DNA from: Styela clava
Lineage: Eukaryota > Chordata > Ascidiacea > Stolidobranchia > Styelidae
Reading direction: 5' to 3'
Length of the DNA stretch: 64,000 bases
NCBI RefSeq assembly: GCF_964204865.1
Contig: NC_135259.1
Location: forward strand, 18,610,974 to 18,674,973
The position numbers were made by a program, and so were the translations under genes. Each line of letters begins with the position of its first letter. Position 1 is the stretch's first letter. Below are positions 30,901 through 39,237 of the stretch, one piece after another. The notes beneath the pieces are model-generated. The model was given only the letters and a program-made list of their open reading frames with translations. It ran no database searches and was not told the DNA's origin.

Positions 30901-31453
30901 TCACCTATTTAACCATGATTATAAAAATAAGTTTACTAACGCGGAACGAATAATCTCGTATCGCATTATAAGAGAGGGGTACATATTCGGCGATCGCTTG
31001 AGGGGAATGTCCCTCAGGTATGATGCTCTCGGAAACTTAAAAATATTAGGCTGCAAATTTTGCAAAGGGCCTGTAGACAATACAGGACATATAATTATAA
31101 ACTGTAAATCAACGAGGAAATATGCGGTAAAACTTTTAAAAATTCTTAACAGCGTACTAAGCAACTCCATCAAAATAACTCTAAAGGAAATATTCTACAA
31201 TAGTTACAGGGGGCATAACCGAATAGTAGTCACCAAATGTTATGTAATATGGAAAAAGAACTTAATTGGCACCAAAATAAGACTGGATATCCAAAATAAA
31301 TATTTGACCCCTATGGACGATGATATAATTTCAAAAACAATATCTCACTTTACGCAATTTTTAAACACAATGGAGAACACTTTTACTAACCTTAATTTTC
31401 TCGGAATAGTAAATAACTGGAAGGAGATCCTAAATGGATATTCAGCTACATAA
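27971..31453 (+). CDS. LINE I ORF2 protein, endonuclease and reverse transcriptase
   Basis: This 1160-residue protein nicks target DNA and copies the LINE RNA there. The APE endonuclease occupies residues 1 to about 240: N10/N12, E37 in CIQEAH, Y117 in NVYAP, D151/N153 in GDFNAV, D211 in RRIDRI, and S234-D235-H236. The reverse transcriptase spans about 465-850: D601 in IIIDNLKAFDRV, GIRQGCPLS at 657-665, and catalytic FADD at 701-704. A thumb-like region (WYGKLISINS) follows. A C-terminal finger C1028-X2-C1031-X8-H1040-X4-C1045 resembles the L1 cysteine motif. All catalytic residues I can place are present, and length fits full-length L1/Tx1 ORF2. No RNase H domain is apparent. Confidence 0.93.
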   Translation: MAKVKIVSMNVNGLQHHRYELDKFIETDKPNVLCIQEAHKVDKALMTQWANDKKYNIYYNTLDRNEGFHTSYRQGTLIMVKVCDTLLPPTYTTHITHRCDSIEIEMDKRIIKIFNVYAPAKNGPHKTEFYQNLANILSNYCESNYLIIVGDFNAVLDIRDVTNANNFKMRPPEKIFRKFVLQNNIFDTYRAKYPNKQIYTFHFKSQGRRIDRIYNSANVNSIISDITHIPNTVSDHILCPQITLEQTKKVRWGKGTWRNNTALYKDPTYITIIQNTYKDALTDIENFDYLSDWWDYVKKRVKKQTIAYSKFRTRDHNNSLMQIRKRFDILINEGKAENMIEIKRLKSQIEIIQDERNKRDILMAKMKNLEEGERPTKTFYEKIRRRSRQTTIEELVTNDQNVQTNPGEIISIVESFYKNLWGKENITQEQYQNRYLNLMGSSKIADEDNIILESYISQEEVYRAIKFMGNDKSPGFDGLSKEFYLTFWNSIKKQFTQLMNNILYFGQIPKSATIAKVKLVYKKGDKTNLKNWRPITTLNADYKILSRILVKRLEPVLNKIISPSQKCALKQRCMEDVHYNIDAIIRHCKMKNIPGSLIIIDNLKAFDRVNHDFLFKILHQIGLGNRISKAIKSMYYGIKSQVDVNGRLTQEIDIGQGIRQGCPLSMLLYAINIEPLARSVQLNANIHGIQLGRYEHKLDQFADDITFAVRDQLSITEIFHELDNFHLATGQKINKDKTEILCITKESHNLVNNSPHGNYIKRNTIILGIQFGNMDLNNMWQVIENKMIRTLNYVKLRNLTWYGKLISINSMIMSVIIFHTRVKRIPKTYIKKIESALFKFLWHPQKIEAISRKSLQRMWNDGGINMIDVDAKIKACAVEKMRYIVGNEPLTQFWQIEALYSLGSRVKQINKDRYTNSMPHSNTIPEQWAYILDIYKELNFSQSTWEVARHKDLYMKLKNNRTAKEKQQLLNVNWEEAHLFNHDYKNKFTNAERIISYRIIREGYIFGDRLRGMSLRYDALGNLKILGCKFCKGPVDNTGHIIINCKSTRKYAVKLLKILNSVLSNSIKITLKEIFYNSYRGHNRIVVTKCYVIWKKNLIGTKIRLDIQNKYLTPMDDDIISKTISHFTQFLNTMENTFTNLNFLGIVNNWKEILNGYSAT

Positions 31454-31876
31454 CGCAATCCACCATAAACAAAAGCATATCTGCCCAAGTGGACTCTGCA
31501 ATTTTATCCATTTTTTATGTCGGAAATACCATCACATATTAAGCGGACGTGATGAATCGGAAGCTTCACGGTGGATGTCATGCTGTGTGCGTGTTAAGCG
31601 TCACGCAGTATGTACGGAAGCCGGGGGGCGGAAGTTGAGCTATGCTATGCATGGTGCAGACGGAAGCCCTGGGCGAAAGTTATGCTGTGACATACAGTGT
31701 ATACCGAACCCCGGGGTGGAAGTTTGTGCTGTGCAATGGCGCGGCAGATACTGAAGCCTCCATAAGTTTATGACTGCTGCTTATGCAGTGGCATGCTTAT
31801 GAAGCGTTATACCGATATGACACGGATATGACGTGGCATTAGACACTGATCTGTGCCTTGGAAAATTCTGATCCGC
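31454..31876 (+). other. 3' UTR of LINE I with degenerate repeats
   Basis: From 31558 to about 31800 the UTR holds four to five degenerate repeats of roughly 43-57 bp beginning CGGAAGC or similar, at 31558, 31615, 31661, 31704 and 31751. Several contain GCTGTG or GCTATGC and a GGGCGGAAGTT-like core. It is much more GC-rich than the array. Such repeats may form the RNA structure recognised by the reverse transcriptase (inference). A 106-codon frame overlapping the ORF2 end lies here but looks accidental. Confidence 0.65.
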
Positions 31877-31904
31877 AAAAAAAAAAAAAAAAAAAAAAAA
31901 AAAA
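31877..31904 (+). other. Poly(A) tail of LINE I
   Basis: 28 consecutive A residues end the element, as expected for poly(A)-primed target insertion. Confidence 0.9.
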
Positions 31905-31913
31905 TAAAGAATA
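31905..31913 (+). repeat. Target-site duplication, right (LINE I)
   Basis: TAAAGAATA, identical to 26246-26254. The array sequence resumes directly as TATTACTTTAAC. Confidence 0.9.
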
Positions 31914-32120
31914 TATTACTTTAACAAAAACTTTCCAGAATGTGATTAGTGGGGTTTAACCTGATAATTTATCGATTTAACTGTTGTAGTTGTTAAGGAG
32001 GATGATCGTAAAGATGCATGCAAATATGGGAATGTCACGAGTACAATAATATAACAGCACAACACTTTCACCTAACTTCAAGTCCGTGTCATTCTTTGAG
32101 ATTAACGGTTAATAAGACAC

Positions 32121-32194
32121 TGGCCAGTACGGGGATCGAACCCGCGACATTCGCGTTATTAGCAAGACGCTCTAACCAACTGAGCTAACCGGCC
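32121..32194 (-). tRNA. tRNA-Ile (AAT), anticodon-stem variant
   Basis: Anticodon stem TCTTG/CGCGA has a U29-C41 mismatch. Copies at 36131, 43388, 47398, 49099, 53109 and 59552 share it. First tRNA downstream of LINE I. Confidence 0.75.
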
Positions 32195-32641
32195 ATATGT
32201 TCTATTGAATATACTCAGCCAATTTCATTAAGACTCTTACAGTAATTGTCTTCAAAAAGGAAGTTGTGAAATGTTATTTTTTTAACTAAGAAAGTACTTT
32301 TCTCACACGAGTCAAAAGCGCTGATAGGAAAGTACTGAAATCGCCATTGGGCTATTCCTTGTGGAAAAGTGGAATTCGTCTAAGCATATAGAGTGAGGGA
32401 GAAGTTTTTCATTTGATATTTTAGTCACCATGGATTAATTGTGTGAAGAAACAGTAGAGGAACGAGATAGCATCTTTCAGTTACGAAGTACTAAATTCTG
32501 TCAGCGACATTTGTTTTTGTAGTATCTGTTTGACTCTAGGAAACAGAAATTAAAGATAGACTTGCTATTCCTTAATATTAAATGGATTTCATCCGAGGGA
32601 ACACACAGATAGAAAGGATTCATTTTTTAAATAATAGACAG

Positions 32642-32733
32642 CGTTCCTGGGTGGACTTGAACCACCAACCTTTCGGTACCCATCAGTATAAAAGGTAACA
32701 GCCGAACGCGGTGACCGATTGCGCCACAGAGAC
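32642..32733 (-). tRNA. tRNA-Asn (GTT) with intron, TTTT in intron
   Basis: The intron reads CCTTTTATAC, creating a T4 run (minus strand of 32690-32693) that could stop Pol III inside the gene. Acceptor pair 3-70 is C-A and D-stem pair 13-22 is C-C, and one T-stem base differs (G-U). Likely a pseudogene. Confidence 0.75.
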
Positions 32734-32958
32734 CGACACGGACTATGGTTTGTTAATTTGTTTTTATAAAAGATCCGAAATGTCCACTATTTTTTGGTAA
32801 TCTGCATTAAATTACATTGGTTTTAAATGATTTTCTCAACACAACAAAACACATAATTTATAAATTTAAGAAAGAATTACATGAAGTATTTAAAATACTG
32901 ACCTCGAAGACAGCATGGATATTAGTTCAGTGGAGAGAGTAGGTCATTTCTGCCGATA

Positions 32959-33030
32959 TCCCAGATGAACTAGGCGTTAGGATTTCAGGCTCTCACCCAT
33001 GCGGCCCGGGTTCTATTCCCGGTCTGGGAA
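32959..33030 (+). pseudogene. tRNA-Glu (CTC) decayed copy
   Basis: Consensus for the decayed locus. The Glu-TTC that should follow is deleted. Confidence 0.8.
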
Positions 33031-33386
33031 ACTCTTTATACCAAATATTTTAAATTTTTGATTTCTTTCAGAAGGATCATTAGTGAGGTTTTATATGTCA
33101 AATCATTGATTGTTACAGTTGTAAAAGCGACAGTGACTGGGTAGGTTGTTCGTGAAGAACCATGTGGCCATTACAGTGTCAGCCTAATAATAAATTAATA
33201 TTGGATAGGAATAGTTTTTCAGTGATATTTCCAACATAAAACAAAGATATCAGCTGTATACAGAAGACAGAAGTACATGAAGTATTTCAAATAATGACGA
33301 AGAAAACTACGCGGATATTACTTTAGTAGCGCTACATTGAGGTAACACCAATTTATTAGATAATACTTCTGCCAAAGTAATCGTAT

Positions 33387-33391
33387 TCCCT
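33387..33391. other. Deletion junction removing Glu-TTC and Ile
   Basis: The first bases of Glu-TTC (TCCC) run straight into the middle of the Ile-Asn spacer (TGATAGGAAAG) after base 33390. Little or no microhomology is visible. Repeated at 44657 and 50368. Confidence 0.85.
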
Positions 33392-33710
33392 GATAGGAAA
33401 GTACTGAAATCGCCATTGGGCTATTCCTTGTGGAAAAGTGGAATTCGTCTAAGCATATAGAGTGAGGGAGAAGTTTTTCATTTGATATTTTAGTCACCAT
33501 GGATTAATTGTGTGAAGAAACAGTAGAGGAACGAGATAGCATCTTTCAGTTACGAAGTACTAAATTCTGTCAGCGACATTTGTTTTTGTAGTATCTGTTT
33601 GACTCTAGGAAACAGAAATTAAAGATAGACTTGCTATTCCTTAATATTAAATGGATTTCATCCGAGGGAACACACAGATAGAAAGGATTCATTTTTTAAA
33701 TAATAGACAG

Positions 33711-33802
33711 CGTTCCTGGGTGGGCTTGAACCACCAACCTTTCGGTACCCATCAGTATAAAAGGTAACAGCCGAACGCGGTGACCGATTGCGCCACAGAG
33801 AC
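33711..33802 (-). tRNA. tRNA-Asn (GTT) with intron, TTTT in intron
   Basis: Shares the intron T4 run, C3-A70 and C13-C22 mismatches with the copy at 32642, but has a normal T stem. Confidence 0.75.
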
Positions 33803-34027
33803 CGACACGGACTATGGTTTGTTAATTTGTTTTTATAAAAGATCCGAAATGTCCACTATTTTTTGGTAATCTGCATTAAATTACATTGGTTTTAAATGAT
33901 TTTCTCAACACAACAAAACACATAATTTATAAATTTAAGAAAGAATTACATGAAGTATTTAAAATACTGACCTCGAAGACAGCATGGATATTAGTTCAGT
34001 GGAGAGAGTAGGTCATTTCTGCCGATA

Positions 34028-34099
34028 TCCCAGATGAACTAGGCGTTAATATTTCAGGCTCTCACCCATGCGGCCCGGGTTCTATTCCCGGTCTGGGAA
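34028..34099 (+). pseudogene. tRNA-Glu (CTC) decayed copy, D-stem variant
   Basis: GTTAATATTTC replaces GTTAGGATTTC, destroying the 3' side of the D stem. Confidence 0.8.
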
Positions 34100-34455
34100 A
34101 CTCTTTATACCAAATATTTTAAATTTTTGATTTCTTTCAGAAGGATCATTAGTGAGGTTTTATATGTCAAATCATTGATTGTTACAGTTGTAAAAGCGAC
34201 AGTGACTGGGTAGGTTGTTCGTGAAGAACCATGTGGCCATTACAGTGTCAGCCTAATAATAAATTAATATTGGATAGGAATAGTTTTTCAGTGATATTTC
34301 CATCATAAAACAAAGATATCAGCTGTATACAGAAGACAGAAGTACATGAAGTATTTCAAATAATGACGAAGAAAACTACGCGGATATTACTTTAGTAGCG
34401 CTACATTGAGGTAACACCAATTTATTAGATAATACTTCTGCCAAAGTAATCGTAT

Positions 34456-34527
34456 TCCCAGATGGTCTAGGGGTTAGGATTCCTGGCTTTCACCCAGGCG
34501 GCCCGGGTTCGATTCCCGGTCTGGGAA
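34456..34527 (+). tRNA. tRNA-Glu-TTC: tRNA-Glu (TTC)
   Basis: Consensus copy. Confidence 0.94.
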
Positions 34528-34843
34528 ACTTTTCTTCAAACAAAGATCAGGTAGGTCAGTTTTAGTTTTGAAACGTCAGAAAGATAATGGTGAAGCTTTA
34601 CTCTTCAGGCTGTATTTCTCGAGTGACTAAAGAATATATTACCTTAACAAAAACTTTCCAGAATGTGATTAGTGGGGTTTAACCTGATAATTTATCGATT
34701 TAACTGTTGTAGTTGTTAAGGAGGATGATCGTAAAGATGCATGCAAATATGGGAATGTCACGAGTACAATAATATAACAGCACAACACTTTCACCTAACT
34801 TCAAGCCCGTGTCATTCTTTGAGATTAACGGTTAATAAGACAC

Positions 34844-34917
34844 TGGCCAGTACGGGGATCGAACCCGCGACATTCGCGTTATTAGCACGACGCTCTAACC
34901 AACTGAGCTAACCGGCC
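34844..34917 (-). tRNA. tRNA-Ile-AAT: tRNA-Ile (AAT)
   Basis: Consensus copy. Its unit lacks the Asn gene. Confidence 0.92.
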
Positions 34918-35200
34918 ATATGTTCTATTGAATATACTCAGCCAATTTCATTAAGACTCTTACAGTAATTGTCTTCAAAAAGGAAGTTGTGAAATGTTAT
35001 TTTTTTAACTAAGAAAGTACTTTTCTCACACGAGTCAAAAGCGCTGATAGGAAAGTACTGAAATCGCCGTTGGGCTATTCCTTGTGGAAAAGTGGAATTC
35101 GTCTAAGCATATAGAGTGAGGGAGAAGTTTTTCATTTGATATTTTAGTCACCATGGATTAATTGTGTGAAGAAACAGTAGAGGAACGAGATAGCATCTTT

Positions 35201-35210
35201 CAGTTTTTGG
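35201..35210. other. Deletion junction removing Asn
   Basis: Pre-Asn sequence (CATCTTTCAG) joins post-Asn sequence (TTTTTGGTAATC), with at most two shared T residues. The whole Asn gene and its TATA-like box are lost. Repeated at 46470 and 52181. Confidence 0.85.
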
Positions 35211-35371
35211 TAATCTGCATTAAATTACATTGGTTTCAAATGATTTTCTCAACACAACAAAACACATAATTTATAAATTTAAGAAAGAATTACATGAAGT
35301 ATTTAAAATACTGACCTCGAAGACAGCATGGATATTAGTTCAGTGGAGAGAGTAGGTCATTTCTGCCGATA

Positions 35372-35443
35372 TCCCAGATGAACTAGGCGTTAGGATTTCA
35401 GGCTCTCACCCATGCGGCCCGGGTACTATTCCCGGTCTGGGAA
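35372..35443 (+). pseudogene. tRNA-Glu (CTC) decayed copy, box B variant
   Basis: Box B is further degraded (GGTACTATTCC). Confidence 0.8.
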
Positions 35444-35742
35444 ACTCTTTATACCAAATCATTGATTGTTACAGTTGTAAAAGCGACAGTGACTGGGTAG
35501 GTTGTTCGTGAAGAACCATGTGGCCATTACAGTGTCAGCCTTATAATAAATTAATTTTTGATAGGAATAGTTTTTCAGTGATATTTCCAACATAAAACAA
35601 AGATATCAGCTGTATACAGAAGACAGAAGTACATGAAGTATTTCAAATAATGACGAAGAAAACTACGCGGATATTACTTCAGTAGCGCTACATTGAGGTA
35701 ACACCAATTTATTAGATAATACTTCTGCCAAAGTAATCGTAT

Positions 35743-35814
35743 TCCCCGATGGTCTAGGGGTTAGGATTCCTGGCTTTCACCCAGGCGGCCCGGGTTCGAT
35801 TCCCGGTCTGGGAA
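35743..35814 (+). tRNA. tRNA-Glu-TTC: tRNA-Glu (TTC), acceptor C5 variant
   Basis: C5-U68 mismatch as at 24476, one block period earlier. Confidence 0.86.
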
Positions 35815-36130
35815 ACTTTTCTTCAAACAAAGATCAGGTAGGTCAGTTTTAGTTTTGAAACGTCAGAAAGATAATGGTGAAGCTTTACTCTTTAGGCTGT
35901 ATTTCTCGAGTGACTAAAGAATATATTACCTTAACAAAAACTTTCCAGAATGTGATTAGTGGGGTTTAACCTGATAATTTATCGATTCAACTGTTGTGGT
36001 TGTTAAGGAGGATGATCGTAAAGATGCATGCAAATATGGGAATGTCACGAGTACAATAATATAACAGCACAACACTTTCACCTAACTTCAAGTCCGTGTC
36101 ATTCTTTGAGATTAACGGTTAATAAGACAC

Positions 36131-36204
36131 TGGCCAGTACGGGGATCGAACCCGCGACATTCGCGTTATTAGCAAGACGCTCTAACCAACTGAGCTAACC
36201 GGCC
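36131..36204 (-). tRNA. tRNA-Ile (AAT), anticodon-stem variant
   Basis: U29-C41 mismatch as at 32121. Confidence 0.75.
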
Positions 36205-36651
36205 ATATGTTCTATTGAATATACTCAGCCAATTTCATTAAGACTCTTACAGTAATTGTCTTCAAAAAGGAAGTTGTGAAATGTTATTTTTTTAACTAAG
36301 AAAGTACTTTTCTCACACGAGTCAAAAGCGCTGATAGGAAAGTACTGAAATCGCCGTTGGGCTATTCCTTGTGGAAAAGTGGAATTCGTCTAAGCATATA
36401 GAGTGAGGGAGAAGTTTTTCATATGATATTTTAGTCACCATGGATTAATTGTGTGAAGAAACAGTAGAGGAACGAGATAGCATCTTTCAGTTACGAAGTA
36501 CTAAATTCTATCAGCGACATTTGTTTTTGTAGTATCTGTTTGACTCTAGGAAACAGAAATTAAAGATAGACTTGCTATTCCTTAATATTAAATGGATTTC
36601 ATCCGAGGGAACACACAGATAGAATGGATTCATTTTTTAAATAATAGACAG

Positions 36652-36743
36652 CGTCCCTGGGTGGGCTTGAACCACCAACCTTTCGGTACCCATCAGTATA
36701 AGAGGTAACAGCCGAACGCGCTGACCGATTGCGCCACAGAGAC
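36652..36743 (-). tRNA. tRNA-Asn-GTT: tRNA-Asn (GTT) with intron
   Basis: Consensus gene body without the intron T4 run. The intron is at 36688-36705. Flank marks link it to the copy at 25385. Confidence 0.88.
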
Positions 36744-36969
36744 CGACACGGACTATGGTTTGTTAATTTGTTTTTATAAAAGATTCGAAAGGTCCAATAT
36801 TTTTTGGGGTAATCTGCATTAAATTACATTGGTTTCAAATGATTTTCTCAACACAACAAAACACATAATTTATAAATTTAAAAAGAATTACATGAAGTAT
36901 TTAAAATACTGACCTCGAAGACAGCATGGATATTTTTTCAGTGGAGAGAGTAGGTCATTTCTGCCGATA

Positions 36970-37041
36970 TCCCAGATGAACTAGGCGTTAGGATTTCAGG
37001 CTCTCACCCATGCGGCCCGGGTTCTATTCCCGGTCTGGGAA
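36970..37041 (+). pseudogene. tRNA-Glu (CTC) decayed copy
   Basis: Consensus for the decayed locus. Confidence 0.8.
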
Positions 37042-37340
37042 ACTCTTTATACCAAATCATTGATTGTTACAGTTGTAAAAGCGACAGTGACTGGGTAGGT
37101 TGTTCGTGAAGAACCATGTGGCCATTACAGTGTCAGCCTTATAATAAATTAATTTTTGATAGGAATAGTTTTTCAGTGATATTTCCAACATAAAACAAAG
37201 ATATCAGCTGTATACAGAAGACAGAAGTACATGAAGTATTTCAAATAATGACGAAGAAAACTACGCGGATATTACTTCAGTAGCGCTACATTGAGGTAAC
37301 ACCAATTTATTAGATAATACTTCTGCCGAAGCAATCGTAT

Positions 37341-37412
37341 TCCCAGATGGTCTAGGGGTTAGGATTCCTGGCTTTCACCCAGGCGGCCCGGGTTCGATTC
37401 CCGGTCTGGGAA
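37341..37412 (+). tRNA. tRNA-Glu-TTC: tRNA-Glu (TTC) just upstream of LINE II
   Basis: Consensus copy, in the same position relative to LINE II as the copy at 26074 to LINE I. Confidence 0.94.
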
Positions 37413-37512
37413 ACTTTTCTTCAAACAAAGATCAGGTAGGTCAGTTTTAGTTTTGAAACGTCAGAAAGATAATGGTGAAGCTTTACTCTTTAGGCTGTAT
37501 TTCTCGAGTGAC

Positions 37513-37521
37513 TAAAGAATA
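37513..37521 (+). repeat. Target-site duplication, left (LINE II)
   Basis: TAAAGAATA; it matches 43172-43180. Confidence 0.9.
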
Positions 37522-37524
37522 GTC

Positions 37525-37641
37525 GGTAGAGCGTTGCACTACGAGGTGGCCGAGTGGTTAAGGCGATGGACTGCTAATCCTAAACCTTACTATCTGTTAG
37601 TTGTGGTAGAGCGTTGGTTAAAGCGCCTGTCTGTCAAACAG
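37525..37641 (+). other. 5' UTR of LINE II built from tRNA 5'-half fragments
   Basis: Same order of D-arm piece, Ser-GCT half (37541-37580) and Thr-like arm as in LINE I. Confidence 0.8.
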
Positions 37642-37642
37642 T

Positions 37643-39109
37643 ATGGATTACGCGAAAGCAGGCAGTGCAACAACAGGGAGAGAAGCAACAACCCGGGACT
37701 ATTCTGCGGCTGTCGCATCGAACCCACCAGTAGAAACATCACCAGGAGAAGCAAGACCAAGAACGGTTTTCCTCAAAACGGACACGGAATTCACCTTCGC
37801 CTCAATAATGGAATTACTGAAAAACAATGAAAAAACTAAGGAATATACAAACGAAATTAAGGGGTTATATGAGACCCGCAAGGGCCAATGGATTTTAACG
37901 TTTGCACCTACGGACGGTCCAAATAACAGCTGCAGGGAAAGTTTCCTGGAAGCTACACAAGGACAAATTAAAACAGCAGAAGCACAAATCGCTGTACAAA
38001 TGCCGAGCGATGCACCCGTAAGGATTTCAGTGAAGGATATACCTCACGAAATATCCTATGACAAAGCCGTTCATACGATCAACCAGCTGGGTTGTGGGAC
38101 AGTAAAGAGTGCTATTAAGAATTGGCACAGAGGGACTGATGTATATAACGGCTACATAGCTTTCATAATAGAGGGTTTTAAAAAGGAACGATTACCAGAC
38201 TATGTAGTGTTCAAAGGCCTCAAATGTAAAACATATCTTCCGAAAGAACTATACGTTCCAAAATGTGGAAGATGTCTACAATCTGGACACACATTCATAG
38301 ACTGTAATAACGAGCCTGTCTGCAGATATTGTAGACAGGCTGGACATTTACAAAAGGACTGCCAAACAAAAGCTAGAGACTTTCCAGCCATAGGAAATTA
38401 CACAAAAACCTGGACTTTTCCCAAACAAAGGAGGACGCAACCGATAATTCCTACAAATTCACCTAGCAAAACAAAACAAAACAATGGAAACACCAAGCAA
38501 AACCGACCGGTAATTACACCTAATCAGGTTAATTGCCAATCAACCGAAGAAATTACACCTACCAAGAACAAACAGGAAACAACGCAAGGTGGCAAGGATA
38601 AATCCATCTCCGAATTTTCTCCGTCGGCCTCTGAACTACGTGAAATAAGTGACTGGTCGGAATGTGAAGATGTCGGAAACACAACAAGTCCGAGTCAAAC
38701 CCCCCAAAAAGACGCGCAACTTGGAGAATCGCCCAAAGACGCACAACCTGGAAATACCCATCAAACACCTAAACAACCGGAACCGAGCAGAAAACTGAAA
38801 CAAACTTCGACCATCGGCAATACGCCTTTCCACCCTCCACCGAAAGGGAAGGCCTATGTTAAAGTCATGGTCCATAAATATGAAGCGCACGACACAACAA
38901 CGTCTTTATTTAGCGACGTTCCGGATGAAATTCTCTCTGCCCCAGCAGTTCTAGGAAATAACGAACACATAGTAGATCTGACGGACGCAAACCTGGACAA
39001 CTCCGACCTGAACAATAAAAGAAATAGAGAATCGTCATCGGAATCATCCTTTTCGGCTATAACAGAAACAAAATTGACTGGAAAAAATAAAAAAGGAAAG
39101 CGTAAGTGA
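37643..39109 (+). CDS. LINE II ORF1 protein, zinc-knuckle nucleic-acid binding
   Basis: Translated product is the same 488 residues as LINE I ORF1, with knuckles at 208-221 and 227-240 and a basic C-terminal tail. The frame is intact, so both copies could supply ORF1 protein. Confidence 0.88.
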   Translation: MDYAKAGSATTGREATTRDYSAAVASNPPVETSPGEARPRTVFLKTDTEFTFASIMELLKNNEKTKEYTNEIKGLYETRKGQWILTFAPTDGPNNSCRESFLEATQGQIKTAEAQIAVQMPSDAPVRISVKDIPHEISYDKAVHTINQLGCGTVKSAIKNWHRGTDVYNGYIAFIIEGFKKERLPDYVVFKGLKCKTYLPKELYVPKCGRCLQSGHTFIDCNNEPVCRYCRQAGHLQKDCQTKARDFPAIGNYTKTWTFPKQRRTQPIIPTNSPSKTKQNNGNTKQNRPVITPNQVNCQSTEEITPTKNKQETTQGGKDKSISEFSPSASELREISDWSECEDVGNTTSPSQTPQKDAQLGESPKDAQPGNTHQTPKQPEPSRKLKQTSTIGNTPFHPPPKGKAYVKVMVHKYEAHDTTTSLFSDVPDEILSAPAVLGNNEHIVDLTDANLDNSDLNNKRNRESSSESSFSAITETKLTGKNKKGKRK

Positions 39110-39237
39110 ATGAAACTTTTAAAATTTTCAGAAACTGCTTCTTATACGTCTACTGACGTACAAACTTATAAACTATAATTCGGGATATTATTTGCTTATA
39201 CCATAAATAGTAGCATACACCTTTTTACTAGGTATAT
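39110..39237 (+). other. Inter-ORF region of LINE II
   Basis: 128 bp with no coding potential I can support; same as in LINE I. Confidence 0.7.

Larger units (their letters stand above)
26255..31904 (+). mobile_element. LINE I, full-length APE-type non-LTR retrotransposon (L1/Tx1-like)
   Basis: This 5,650-bp element has a 121-bp 5' UTR made of tRNA fragments, two intact ORFs separated by 128 bp, a 3' UTR of about 420 bp with degenerate repeats, and a 28-base poly(A) tail. A 9-bp target-site duplication flanks it. ORF2 has an N-terminal apurinic-type endonuclease, a central FADD reverse transcriptase and a C-terminal C-C-H-C finger, the order seen in L1 and Tx1 elements. Tx1-group members are known that prefer tRNA, 5S or snRNA genes. 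Intact frames suggest recent or current competence, but activity cannot be shown here. Confidence 0.93.
26255..37521. repeat. 11,267-bp block I (LINE I plus downstream array)
   Basis: Holds LINE I, Ile, Asn, Glu-CTC, a junction lacking Glu-TTC and Ile, Asn, Glu-CTC, Glu-TTC, Ile, a junction lacking Asn, Glu-CTC, Glu-TTC, Ile, Asn, Glu-CTC and Glu-TTC. The same series repeats from 37522 with offset 11,267. The Asn/Glu-CTC/Glu-TTC group before LINE II shares rare flank changes with the group before LINE I, as expected if the duplicated segment began upstream of LINE I. Confidence 0.88.

Noticed and set aside
31434-31754. 106-codon plus-strand frame overlapping the end of ORF2
   Set aside because: It lies in the 3' UTR repeats and has no recognisable domain. 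It persists in the LINE III remnant only because that sequence was copied.
33318-33500. Recurring 60-72-codon minus-strand frames in the Ile-Asn spacer
   Set aside because: Present only in copies with a junction or indel, with no recognisable domain or conserved start. Accidental frames in AT-rich spacer.
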